Assembly (NCBI RefSeq): GCF_000745975.1
Contig: NZ_JQKJ01000004.1
Location: 159,283 to 223,282, forward strand
DNA: 64,000 bases
Reading direction: 5' to 3'
From: Desulfobacter vibrioformis DSM 8776
GTDB lineage: Bacteria > Desulfobacterota > Desulfobacteria > Desulfobacterales > Desulfobacteraceae
Shown here: positions 26,441 to 34,965 of the stretch, one piece after another
Numbering within the stretch: the stretch's first letter is position 1
How the letters are laid out: each line of letters opens with the position of its first letter
Made by a program: the position numbers and the translations under genes
Notes under the pieces: generated by a model
Seen by the model: the letters and a program-made list of their open reading frames with translations, nothing else
The model's database searches: none
What the model was told of the DNA's origin: nothing

Positions 26441-29400
26441 TCAGTCCGCCCTTTCAGCAGGTATGTCTTCAAGTACCGGGATCAGCGTTTCCATGGCCAT
26501 TCCCCTGGAACCTTTAATCAGTACCCAGGTTTCGTGTTTTGTTAATTTTTTAAGGGTCTCCCCCAGTTCCTGTTTGGACCCCATGACGATGCGTGTATCC
26601 GGGTATCCTTTTTCCAAAGCCCCCTCCCGGATCCGGGCGACCTGGGTGCCGAACAGCAAAAGCTTTGCCGGTGAAAGCGCTGCCACCAGGTACCCCACCT
26701 GCCGGTGAAGCAGTTGGGTCTGATCCCCCAGTTCCAGCATGTCTCCGAGTACGGCAATGCCCCGGTTCGTGCCGGCCATCCGGTTTAAGACCTTCAGGGC
26801 CTGGTCCATGGAACAGGGGTTGGCATTGTACGTGTCGTCAATCAGGTGCAGGCCGTTGCCAAGATGTTTTAAATTCATTCTGCCCTTGACCGGGACAAAG
26901 GCTTCAAGCCCCTGGGCAATATCTGTTTCATCAATGCCTGCGGCCTTGGCCAGGGCGGCGGCGGCGGCGGCATTAAAGGCCATGAAGGCTGCCGGGGAGG
27001 GGACCGTGTATTGGCGGGCATGCCCGTCCATGGCAAGGGAAAATGTAATGCCATGGTCTGTGAAACTGATTTCTGACAAAAGGATATCGCTGTCGGGCCG
27101 GGTGCCGAAAAGCATCAATTTGGCTGTCCCCGCGTTTTTCCCTGCCCCCTGGACAAGGATGTCACGCCGTGGGTCATCGCCAAAAACAATGGCTGTGCCG
27201 CCGGGGTTCAGTCCTTCAAAAATTTCAGCTTTGGCCCGGGCCACATTGTCCAAAGAGCCCACTCCCTGCATATGCGAACCATGGGTGTTGGTGATAAGTG
27301 CAATGTCAGGCCGGGCAATGGCGGAAAGCCGGGCGATTTCACCCGGGTTGCTCATGCCCATCTCCACCACGGCCCATTCATGGATATCCGCCAGTCTGAG
27401 CAGGGTCAGGGGCAGGCCGATTTCATTGTTCAGGTTCCCCCGGGTGGCCAGGGTGTCATGGTGTTGCGAAAAGATATCTTCGGCCATTTTCCGGGTGGAT
27501 GTCTTTCCGTTGGAGCCTGTCAGGGCGGCAATCCGCGCATTTGAACGCATCCGGTGATACCGGGCCAGGCGCCCCAGGGCAACCAGGGTGTCCGGCACTT
27601 GGAAAAAACAGATCCGGCCATTGTCCATCAGACGTTTCTGCTTTAAATCAAGGGTATCTAAGTAACCCTGCCTGACAATAAAAGCGGAAATTGCCTTTTC
27701 CGCCAGATCCGGAATAAAGCTGTGTCCGTCAAAGCGCTCCCCTGGCAAAGCCAAAAATACCATATCCGGGGAGAGGGTTCTTGAATCGGTGCCAATGCCT
27801 TTGAAAACCGGTGTTCCGGCATCTGCGCCACGCTTTTGTCCCAGAACGGTTACGGCGTCACACCCAAGGGCGCAGGAAAGATCCCCAAGATGCCATGGTC
27901 TTGGCGTCAATGCCTGGGTGCAGGCATGGGTTAAGTGTTCCTTGTCGTCAAAATGAATGGTGCCCGCATGGGTGATCTGGTAGGTTTCATGGCCCTTTCC
28001 TGCGGCCACGATAATGTCCCGGGGTTTTGAAATCTGGACGGCCAGGGCCAACGCTTTGGCCCTGTCAGTCATCCGGATATATCCTTTTTCACAGGCATTG
28101 GATGCCCCAAGATCAATCTGCCCAAGATCAATCTGCCCAAGATCAATCTGATTGACCCCCTGGGCACGGATACCGTCTATAATTTCGTCCACAATGGCGT
28201 CCGGGTCTTCGGTTCGCGGGTTGTCCGAAGTGACAATGGCGATGTCCGAGTATCTGCAGGCAATGACACCCATGGGGCCGCGTTTGCTACGGTCCCTGTC
28301 TCCGCCGCATCCGAACACCGTGATCAGCCGTGCAGGTGCCCGGCCGGCAAGGGTTTTCAGGATGGATTCAAGGGCATCGGGTGTGTGGGCATAATCCACA
28401 AAGATATGCCGGTTCAGTTCGCAGGGAAGTTTTTCAAGCCGGCCCGGCACCCGTTCAAGACCGGCAATACCCCTGGCAATGGATTCAGGGTGGATGTCTG
28501 TGGCTAAAGCCGCGCCTGCCGCACATAAGATGTTTTCCAGGTTGAAGCGGCCCGTGAGCACAGAGTGCATGGGGGTCTGTACACCGCTGAAATCCAGGGT
28601 GGCTTTCAGACCATGGATGTCGTCTGTGACGTTAATTGCCCTGATATCGGCCTGATGGTCTGCACTGACCCGGATAACGGGCAGATCAAGACTGTCTGCC
28701 AGCCGGGTGCCATATGCATTGTCAATGTTGATAACGGCTCTACCCCGGGTTCCGTCCCCAAAGGGGCCTAAATGCCCGGTGAACAGGGTTTTCTTACAGG
28801 CAAAATAATCTTCCAGACCATCATGGTAATCCAGATGGTCCTGGGTGAGGTTGGTGAATACAGCCGCATTAAAATTGCATTCATCCACCCGGTGCTGGTC
28901 CAGGCTGTGGGAGGATACCTCCATGATGACATGGGTGACACCGGCAAGTTTCATGTTGCGCATGGTTTTTTGCAGGCACACCGCATCCGGGGTGGTGACA
29001 GGGGTGTCAATGGTGGTGCCCGGATATCTGATGTTTACCGTGCCGATGACGCCGCAGGTGATCCCGCAGCTCTGGTAAATCTGTTCCAAAAGCCAGGTAA
29101 TGCTGGTTTTACCATTGGTCCCGGTGATGCCGACCAGCACCAGTTCCTGTGATGGATGACCGAAAAAATTTGCAGCGGCAATGGCCGTATCTTTGCGGGT
29201 GTCCTTTGAAAGAACAATATGCAGGGCCTGTTCCCGGGGCAGCCCAGGGGGGATTTTTTGGGCCAGAACAGCGGCAGCCCCGTTGTCAAGGGCCTGGGCA
29301 ATATAATCATGGCCGTCTGCGGTGTGGCCGTCCACGGCGATGAATAAAGCACCCTGTACCACCAGCCTGGAATCGCAGGTAATGTCGGTGATGGCGGTGC

Positions 29401-29473
29401 TGCCAATGCCTGCCTGTTCCTGATCAGGCGTGAGCACGACGTCAGTTGTGTTCAGGATTTCAGTCAGTTGCAT
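26441..29473 (-). CDS. murE/murF: MurE-MurF fusion: meso-DAP-adding and D-Ala-D-Ala-adding ligases in one chain
   Basis: 1010 residues carrying two full Mur ligases. Residues 1-505 or so are MurE: P-loop GITGTNGKTSITW (about 115-127), EVSSHSLDQHRV and DNPRTEDPDAI. The DNPR motif marks meso-diaminopimelate specificity. Residues 520-1010 are MurF: SRTLSPDMVFLAL, P-loop ALTGSNGKTSTRKMA, EMGMSNPGEI, the ENILCA-type central region, and IDDTYNANPCSMDQAL. There is no stop or restart between the halves. MurE-MurF fusions are known in a few lineages and should channel UDP-MurNAc-tripeptide to the pentapeptide step. The ATG at 29473 has GGAAGGTG upstream and overlaps ftsI by 14 bp. A tandem QIDLG repeat lies in the MurE C-terminal domain. 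Confidence 0.96.
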   Translation of the reverse strand: MQLTEILNTTDVVLTPDQEQAGIGSTAITDITCDSRLVVQGALFIAVDGHTADGHDYIAQALDNGAAAVLAQKIPPGLPREQALHIVLSKDTRKDTAIAAANFFGHPSQELVLVGITGTNGKTSITWLLEQIYQSCGITCGVIGTVNIRYPGTTIDTPVTTPDAVCLQKTMRNMKLAGVTHVIMEVSSHSLDQHRVDECNFNAAVFTNLTQDHLDYHDGLEDYFACKKTLFTGHLGPFGDGTRGRAVINIDNAYGTRLADSLDLPVIRVSADHQADIRAINVTDDIHGLKATLDFSGVQTPMHSVLTGRFNLENILCAAGAALATDIHPESIARGIAGLERVPGRLEKLPCELNRHIFVDYAHTPDALESILKTLAGRAPARLITVFGCGGDRDRSKRGPMGVIACRYSDIAIVTSDNPRTEDPDAIVDEIIDGIRAQGVNQIDLGQIDLGQIDLGASNACEKGYIRMTDRAKALALAVQISKPRDIIVAAGKGHETYQITHAGTIHFDDKEHLTHACTQALTPRPWHLGDLSCALGCDAVTVLGQKRGADAGTPVFKGIGTDSRTLSPDMVFLALPGERFDGHSFIPDLAEKAISAFIVRQGYLDTLDLKQKRLMDNGRICFFQVPDTLVALGRLARYHRMRSNARIAALTGSNGKTSTRKMAEDIFSQHHDTLATRGNLNNEIGLPLTLLRLADIHEWAVVEMGMSNPGEIARLSAIARPDIALITNTHGSHMQGVGSLDNVARAKAEIFEGLNPGGTAIVFGDDPRRDILVQGAGKNAGTAKLMLFGTRPDSDILLSEISFTDHGITFSLAMDGHARQYTVPSPAAFMAFNAAAAAALAKAAGIDETDIAQGLEAFVPVKGRMNLKHLGNGLHLIDDTYNANPCSMDQALKVLNRMAGTNRGIAVLGDMLELGDQTQLLHRQVGYLVAALSPAKLLLFGTQVARIREGALEKGYPDTRIVMGSKQELGETLKKLTKHETWVLIKGSRGMAMETLIPVLEDIPAERAD
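28106..28150. repeat. three perfect 15-bp tandem copies inside the murE part
   Basis: CCCAAGATCAATCTG is repeated three times without change (28106-28120, 28121-28135, 28136-28150). On the coding strand it adds QIDLG three times, just before the ASNACEKGYIRM segment of MurE, around residues 442-456. It preserves the frame, so it looks like a slippage expansion in a surface loop. Confidence 0.95.
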
Positions 29474-31196
29474 GGAACACCTTCCGGGGTAATGCCGCCA
29501 CCATGTCTGTGTCGGGGGCAATATTCAGATAGTTGAAGGATCGGGTCATGATATCCTTGAACGCCGGTGCCGCCACAATACCGCCGTAATGATTCTGTTT
29601 GGGTTCATCCACCACCACCAGAATGGCAAGAGCCGGGTCATCAAAGGGGGCAAAGCCTGCAAATGCCGCAATGAACCTGGATTTGGAGTATCCTTTTTTG
29701 TCTTCGGCGGCCTTCTGGGCTGTGCTGGTTTTGCCGCACACCTGGTAGCCGGGTATGGCTGCCCTGGTCCCTGTCCCTTCCTTCTGGACCACTGTGGCCA
29801 TCATCGCTTTTACAATTCCCGCGGTTTTGGCAGAAATAACCTGGCGGATCACACAGGGTTCATTTTCCTGGATCACCTCACCTGAATTGGAAAGGATCTT
29901 TTTAACCAGCACAGGCTTCATCAATTTGCCGCCGTTGGCGATGGCTGATACGGCACTTACAAGCTGGAGCGCCGTTACTGAAATGCCCTGGCCAAAGGAC
30001 ATGGCCACGGCATCAATGCTTGTCCAGCGGTTCAGGGGCAGAAGAACGCCTGCGCGCTCTGCCGGGCAGTTGATTCCGGTTTTTGTGCCGAATCCAAAGG
30101 CATTCAGGTAATAGTGCATGGCCTTGGGACCGATATCCTGGACAATTTTTGCAGCCCCGATGTTGGAGGAGAGTTTGACAATCTGACCCGGGGTCAGGTA
30201 CTCATGGGGGTGGGTGTCATGGATCACGGATCTGCCTACGCGGTAACTGCCTTTTTCACAATTGATAATGGTTGTGGCAGACATGCCCCGTTCAATGGCC
30301 GAGGCCACAGTGATCACTTTCATGATGGAACCGGGCTCAAATGCGTCGGTCACTGCCCTGTTTCTGTACCGGTCCTGGCCGAAATCACCATAGCTGTTCG
30401 GATTGAATTCCGGGTAATGGGCCACGGCCAGAAGTTCACCGGTGGCGGGTTGCATGACAAGGGCCATGCCTGATTTGCCCCGGTGTTCTTTCACGGCCTT
30501 CTCAAGGGCCTGCTCACTGAAAAACTGAATTTTTTTATCCAGGGTTAAAACAATGGTGTCCCCCTTAAGGCCGTCACGCTTGTTTTTCCCTGTATCAAAG
30601 ACAGTGCCCTGGCCGTCCCTGTATTCTTCGGTCTTCAGGGTCCGGCCTTTCAGGAAATCATTATATGAGAATTCCAGCCCCTCAAGGCCTTGGTCATCTT
30701 TGCCTGTGAATCCGATAACCTGGGCTGCCAGGCCCCGGTTGGGGTAAAACCGTTTGGAGTTATCCGGTGTATAGATACCGGCAATGTTGAGCTTTTTTAC
30801 CTCGTCTGCCTTGGCCGGTGCCACCCGGCTTGCCAGAAGCGCAAACCGGCGGTCCTGGGAAAGTTTTTTTTCCATTTCAGCCTGGCTGCCGCCAAGGATC
30901 TTTATCAGCTGACCTGCCGCCTGCCGGGCATCTTTGACCTGGGTGGGGTCTGCGGCAATGTTGGGTGCCTCAATGCTGGCGCCCAGTTTATTTAAATGAC
31001 GGTCAAGAATCAGTCCCCGGTCTCCCTGGATGGTGATTCGTCGGACATAGGTGTTTTCAGCTTTTTTCCTGAGCGTCTTACCCTGGAGGATCTGGATGTC
31101 AAAGGAACGGGTGGCAATGCCCACCAGGCACAGCAGCAGAAAAAAACGGATGAAAAGAATCCGTAAGCCGATTTTTTCACAAGAGGTTGCCGCCAT
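29460..31196 (-). CDS. ftsI: septal peptidoglycan transpeptidase FtsI (class B PBP)
   Basis: Cross-links septal peptidoglycan with FtsW. 578 residues: a short cytosolic tail, one membrane helix (ILFIRFFLLLCLVGIAT), the PBP dimerisation domain (ITIQGDRGLILDRHLNKLG) and the transpeptidase domain. The active site is SxxK in FEPGSIMKVI (Ser290, Lys293), SSN in VKLSSNIGAA, and the third motif reads GKTSTAQK, that is KTS in place of the usual KTG. No PASTA domain follows, so it is FtsI-like rather than SpoVD-like. The ATG directly abuts the ftsL stop (TAAATG). Confidence 0.97.
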   Translation of the reverse strand: MAATSCEKIGLRILFIRFFLLLCLVGIATRSFDIQILQGKTLRKKAENTYVRRITIQGDRGLILDRHLNKLGASIEAPNIAADPTQVKDARQAAGQLIKILGGSQAEMEKKLSQDRRFALLASRVAPAKADEVKKLNIAGIYTPDNSKRFYPNRGLAAQVIGFTGKDDQGLEGLEFSYNDFLKGRTLKTEEYRDGQGTVFDTGKNKRDGLKGDTIVLTLDKKIQFFSEQALEKAVKEHRGKSGMALVMQPATGELLAVAHYPEFNPNSYGDFGQDRYRNRAVTDAFEPGSIMKVITVASAIERGMSATTIINCEKGSYRVGRSVIHDTHPHEYLTPGQIVKLSSNIGAAKIVQDIGPKAMHYYLNAFGFGTKTGINCPAERAGVLLPLNRWTSIDAVAMSFGQGISVTALQLVSAVSAIANGGKLMKPVLVKKILSNSGEVIQENEPCVIRQVISAKTAGIVKAMMATVVQKEGTGTRAAIPGYQVCGKTSTAQKAAEDKKGYSKSRFIAAFAGFAPFDDPALAILVVVDEPKQNHYGGIVAAPAFKDIMTRSFNYLNIAPDTDMVAALPRKVFHATD

Positions 31197-31517
31197 TTAG
31201 TTTGTCCCTTTGGGCAGGTAAATGGTTTGATTAAAGATGTCCGGTGTCAGACCCAACCGGGTGCGGGCAATACGGGAGATCCGTGCGTCGGATTTAAGAC
31301 GCGCGAGTTCCACGCTTAAGGCCTGGCGGTAATCTGCCATGTCCCGGATCTGGCTTTCGGTTTTTGCGATCATGATCATGGCCTGGCTGGATTCACTTCT
31401 GATCCAGGCGTTGCAAATGAGTTCGGCTGCCAGCACCATGATCAGGAAAAACCACAACAGCCCTTTGCGGGTCTGGAGGGAATCAATCTGTTTTTTTCGT
31501 TTTTGTGATGTGTTCAA
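31197..31517 (-). CDS. ftsL: cell division protein FtsL
   Basis: A 106-residue bitopic protein: basic N-terminus, one membrane helix (LLWFFLIMVLAAELICNAW), then a periplasmic coiled coil (SQAMIMIAKTESQIRDM) and an ARTRLGLTPDI segment typical of FtsL. It bridges FtsQ/FtsB and FtsW/FtsI. The start is a TTG at 31517 with GGTGG upstream. The assignment rests on topology, length and position between rsmH and ftsI, as FtsL sequences are poorly conserved. Confidence 0.85.
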   Translation of the reverse strand: MNTSQKRKKQIDSLQTRKGLLWFFLIMVLAAELICNAWIRSESSQAMIMIAKTESQIRDMADYRQALSVELARLKSDARISRIARTRLGLTPDIFNQTIYLPKGTN

Positions 31518-31531
31518 AACCGGACCACCTT

Positions 31532-32470
31532 TTATAGTCTTTGCGCCACCCGCAACTTGGCGCTTCTTGCCATGGGGTTTGCTCTAATCTCGTCTGGATC
31601 CGCTGTTACAGGTTTCCTGGTAACGGATTCCATCTGCTTTACAAATCCGCATATACATGTGGGAAACTGCCTTGGGCATGTACATCCGTTTTCAAAGGCG
31701 CGCAGCCGCTGTTTGACAATACGGTCTTCCAGGGAGTGAAAAGAGATGATGCTGATACGCCCGCCCTTGACCAGCATGGACGGTACCGCCTGCATGAATG
31801 TTTCCAGGCGTTCAAGCTCCTGGTTGACCACAATGCGCAGGGCCTGGAACACCCGGGTGGCCGGATGAATTTTCTGCTTTGCCTTTGCACGGGCAGGCAC
31901 GGCGTCCTCGATGACCCTGGCCAGATCAAGGCTGGTGTCAATGGGGGTGCCAGCCCTTTTTGCAACGATTGCCCTTGCCATCTGTCTTGAAAAGCGTTCT
32001 TCCCCGTATGTGAAAAAAATATCAACCAATTGTTTTTCCGAATAGGTGTTCACCACCTGGTGTGCGGTTAACCCATTACGGACATCCATCCGCATGTCCA
32101 ATGGTTCGTCTTTTTTAAAACTGAATCCACGTTTGCTCTGCGTCAGCTGGTTGAGTGAAAAGCCCAGGTCAAGAAGAATGCTGTTAACCCCGTTGATTCC
32201 GATTTCTTTGAGGATGTCGGGGAGATCACTGAAATTGTTATGGTACAGCCGGATATTATCCTTGAAAGGATGAAGTACGTTTCGGGCGTTGGTAATGGCA
32301 TCCATGTCCTGGTCAATGCCGATGAGCAATCCGCCGGAACCTATGGCCTTGAGCGTTGACACCGCGTGTCCGCATCCGCCGAGGGTGCAGTCCACACATA
32401 TATCTCCGGGTTTAAGGTTCTGATATACATGCACCGGACTCGGCATGACAGAGGTATGTTGAAAGCCCAT
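31532..32470 (-). CDS. rsmH: 16S rRNA (cytosine-1402-N4)-methyltransferase RsmH
   Basis: SAM-dependent methylation of C1402 in 16S rRNA. 312 residues. It begins GFQHTSVMPSPVHVYQNL, with the SAM motif CVDCTLGGCGHAVSTL, LIGIDQDMDAI, LLDLGFSLNQL, RGFSFKKDEPLDMRMD, and the C-terminal RISIISFHSLEDRIVKQRLR and a CTCPRQFPTC-type Cys cluster. The ATG is one base after the mraZ stop. This is the standard second gene of dcw operons (formerly mraW). Confidence 0.97.
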   Translation of the reverse strand: MGFQHTSVMPSPVHVYQNLKPGDICVDCTLGGCGHAVSTLKAIGSGGLLIGIDQDMDAITNARNVLHPFKDNIRLYHNNFSDLPDILKEIGINGVNSILLDLGFSLNQLTQSKRGFSFKKDEPLDMRMDVRNGLTAHQVVNTYSEKQLVDIFFTYGEERFSRQMARAIVAKRAGTPIDTSLDLARVIEDAVPARAKAKQKIHPATRVFQALRIVVNQELERLETFMQAVPSMLVKGGRISIISFHSLEDRIVKQRLRAFENGCTCPRQFPTCICGFVKQMESVTRKPVTADPDEIRANPMARSAKLRVAQRL

Positions 32471-32471
32471 A

Positions 32472-32912
32472 TCATAAACCTATGGAAGCAATCTCTTCTC
32501 TGACGTCCTCCCGCCTAAGCTCCTGTTCCATTGTATTCTGCTCCTGTTCCCATCTTTCTTTGGCCCAAATTTCAAACCGGTCCAGAACACCCACAAGAAC
32601 GACCTCTTTGTCTATCCCTGCATAGGTTCTCAGGTTTTGGGGAATTAAAACCCTGTCCTGCCTGTCGCATGCCAGCGGACAGGCATTGCCCAGAAAAAAA
32701 CGTTTGAACCTCTGCATGGCTGCAGTTTTGACCGTTTTTAAACGGTCCTCAATAGCCTTCCATTCGCTGAAAGTAAATGCAAAAATGCAGCCGTCCTTAA
32801 TTGATACCATGATCCCGTAATCATCATCCGCCTTGAGCACTTTTCTGAATCGTGCCGGGATAATGAGTCTTCCTTTGTCATCAATTGTATGACAGGAACT
32901 GGATCGAAACAC
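32472..32912 (-). CDS. mraZ: transcriptional regulator MraZ
   Basis: A ring-forming AbrB-fold regulator of the dcw operon. 146 residues with two repeats of the domain: TIDDKGRLIIPARFRKVL in the first and CDRQDRVLIPQNLR in the second. The start is a GTG at 32912 (MFRSSSCHTID). It is first in the operon, and a triple operator-like repeat lies 28-56 bp upstream, so autoregulation is likely. Confidence 0.96.
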   Translation of the reverse strand: MFRSSSCHTIDDKGRLIIPARFRKVLKADDDYGIMVSIKDGCIFAFTFSEWKAIEDRLKTVKTAAMQRFKRFFLGNACPLACDRQDRVLIPQNLRTYAGIDKEVVLVGVLDRFEIWAKERWEQEQNTMEQELRREDVREEIASIGL

Positions 32913-32939
32913 CTGGGCAGCCTTTTTTCTAAAAAACTA

Positions 32940-32968
32940 CATCCACCTTGCACCCACTTTGCATCCAC
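32940..32968 (-). promoter_or_regulatory. MraZ operator: three direct repeats with 11-bp period
   Basis: On the coding strand, GTGGATG, GTGGGTG and GTGGATG (+ strand 32962-32968, 32951-32957, 32940-32946) are separated by four bases each, placing the boxes on one helix face. MraZ is known to bind short GTGG/TGGG-type direct repeats upstream of its own gene. Confidence 0.8.
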
Positions 32969-32995
32969 TTTTACGAAAAATATAAGAGAAGTCAA
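32968..32995 (-). promoter_or_regulatory. putative dcw promoter overlapping the MraZ operator
   Basis: TTGACT (32995-32990), a 16-bp spacer and a weak TAAAAG (32973-32968). The -10 touches the distal MraZ box, which would suit repression. The -10 match is poor. The rest of 32996-33218 is strongly AT-rich, with no ORF or other element recognised. Confidence 0.35.
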
Positions 32996-33218
32996 GCTAT
33001 AAAATGAGTCGAAATTATATAGATTCGGGCTAAGTGCCTGATTTTATTAGGTAGTAAAAAATGATTTTTTAGTAAAATCAATAAGTTATAAAAAATGGTA
33101 TAATATGTAATAATTTTTGATTAAATAGACGAGTTCAAAGGCTGTTGGTGTATCTGATTAGAAAATTCAATAATGAGAAATTCAAAGCTGCCTGGATGGG
33201 TATTTTTTTTAAGACAGA

Positions 33219-33938
33219 CTAAAGGGCACCGGCTACGGTCTGGTGGATCTGATCAATTTTTTCATTCAGTTCTGCCTTGCTGCAGTTGGGAATATGCACC
33301 GGGGGATGAATGATCAGATCCACCGTACCCGGCATGAGATCCAGGGTATCAGAGGGTAGAATATGTTCTGAATTTTTAATCGTCACCGGTAAAACCGGCA
33401 GACCGGAAGTCATGGCAAAAACAAACGCCCCTTTTTTAAAGGGCAGGAGCTTACCCCTAGATCTTGTCCCTTCGGCGAAAAAAACTATGCTGGCCTTGTC
33501 TGATAACCTGTTTTTGGCCGCGTCTATGGATTCCACGGCAGACTTCCCATTGGATCTGTCCACATAAATACAGCCAAGAAACGTGCAGGCTGTCCCGAAA
33601 ACCGGAATTTTTTGAAGTTCCGTTTTCATCACCCATTTTATAGTGAGCCCTGTAAACCCGTGCAGCACAGGGATGTCCACCATGCTTTTATGGTTGGCCA
33701 CCACCACGTAGGACGCTTTGGGATTGTAATTCTGCCTGCCCTGAATTCTGACCCGTATGGGCGCAATGGCACAGAATATCCTGGCCCATATCACTGCCAG
33801 GGCATCAGCCTTGTCCGGGTTGAAAACAGCCCCTACAACGATGCAAATCAGCGCTATGACCAGGGTGTTTAAAAACATGGCCGGGATTACAATCATCCAT
33901 TTATAGGGCTGATAAGCTATTTTGAATAAAGCGTTCAC
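33219..33938 (-). CDS. plsC: 1-acyl-sn-glycerol-3-phosphate acyltransferase
   Basis: Acylates lysophosphatidic acid to phosphatidic acid in the inner membrane. 239 residues: a hydrophobic N-terminus (about residues 15-40), the acceptor-site NHKSMVD (HX4D catalytic motif), the GCIYVDRSNG motif, FFAEGTRSRG and VLPVTI. These are blocks I-IV of the PlsC family. The start is a GTG at 33938 with AAGGAG unusually close (about one base), so initiation may be weak; an internal ATG would cut into the membrane segment. It starts three bases after the DUF4340-like gene and is probably the last gene of that operon. Confidence 0.93.
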   Translation of the reverse strand: MNALFKIAYQPYKWMIVIPAMFLNTLVIALICIVVGAVFNPDKADALAVIWARIFCAIAPIRVRIQGRQNYNPKASYVVVANHKSMVDIPVLHGFTGLTIKWVMKTELQKIPVFGTACTFLGCIYVDRSNGKSAVESIDAAKNRLSDKASIVFFAEGTRSRGKLLPFKKGAFVFAMTSGLPVLPVTIKNSEHILPSDTLDLMPGTVDLIIHPPVHIPNCSKAELNEKIDQIHQTVAGAL

Positions 33939-33941
33939 TCC

Positions 33942-34949
33942 TTAGTCGGATTTAGTGCTGTCCTGTTGTTCAATTCCCAGAAGTTTATTCGTATACGAAA
34001 CAATATCTTCGGCTTTATAGCTGGTCAGGATGAAAGCATAGGGTGTATATGAACAAGATCCTTCCACATCCTGATGGTCATTGGTATTAAACAGATTTAG
34101 GACAAAAGTTCTATCGGTTTCAAGTAAAATTTTACATGAGGGCTGTATCTCCTTTAACCGGGCAGCCTTGTCATCATCCAAAAAGGACTGGCATTCAAGC
34201 TTTGATAGAGACGACAGAAGATCGGATATACTCCTTTGATCCGCAACAGATCCTGCTTCATTTTTCCAGATCGCTTCTTTGGGGGCCGCCTTTTCTGCTG
34301 TGGGATCCTTTTTTGTCTCGTCTTTTTCCTGATCTGTTGTTTTAAGGGCCTGGGCTTTTACCCAGGTGACGGTTTTTCCCTGCTGTTCCAATGTGATCTT
34401 TTTCACGCTGTCCGGGTCAAACCCGAGCACGTTTTTATCCCTGAAATCATCCGCCTCTCTGTCAAACTGGTTTTTGAAGTTTCCGTTGGCCTGGTATACG
34501 GTCCGGGTCTTGTCGTCTGACAAGTCATTCAGGCAGATAAATGTATGGTTGTTGCTGGGCGCTGTTTTGCCGATGACAAAGTCGCGCAGCACCTCTTTTC
34601 CGGCCAGGGCCTTGACCTTTACGGCATGGGGATCATCCAGTTCATACCTTGCAAGATCCTTGGCCTCGGATACAAGGGCGGACAGTTTCATCTCTTTTAA
34701 GGTGCCGAGCATCTGCTCTATATCATCCGGGTTTGCCGGAAATTTTTTGTCGGTAATGGTCCAGCCCTTTTCTCCTTTATCAAGGACCACCAGGCGGTCT
34801 GCCCTGGAAATTTCCACCCGGTCAATGCGGGTCGTATCCACCTTAGGAATCGTTGGCAGTTCATAGTGGACCTGCCCGTCCTTTTTAAGGCCGAGATAAG
34901 CGCTTAAACCGATGATCAATATGATTAAAATGATGTATTCTTTTTTCAT
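33942..34949 (-). CDS. DUF4340-type protein of the GldG-like ABC operon
   Basis: A 335-residue protein starting MKKEYIILIILIIGLSAYLGLK, a single N-terminal membrane anchor. A periplasmic domain follows with several repeats of strands and helices (RVEISRADRLVVLDKGEKGWTI, YELDDPHAVKVKAL, FDPDSVKKITLEQQGKTVTW). This matches the DUF4340 family, which often follows GldG-like genes; its function is unknown. A Lys/Glu/Thr-rich insert lies around residues 215-240. The ATG at 34949 has GGGAGGAAAC upstream. It lies 16 bp after the GldG-like gene. Confidence 0.8.
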   Translation of the reverse strand: MKKEYIILIILIIGLSAYLGLKKDGQVHYELPTIPKVDTTRIDRVEISRADRLVVLDKGEKGWTITDKKFPANPDDIEQMLGTLKEMKLSALVSEAKDLARYELDDPHAVKVKALAGKEVLRDFVIGKTAPSNNHTFICLNDLSDDKTRTVYQANGNFKNQFDREADDFRDKNVLGFDPDSVKKITLEQQGKTVTWVKAQALKTTDQEKDETKKDPTAEKAAPKEAIWKNEAGSVADQRSISDLLSSLSKLECQSFLDDDKAARLKEIQPSCKILLETDRTFVLNLFNTNDHQDVEGSCSYTPYAFILTSYKAEDIVSYTNKLLGIEQQDSTKSD

Positions 34950-34965
34950 AATGTTTCCTCCCGGA

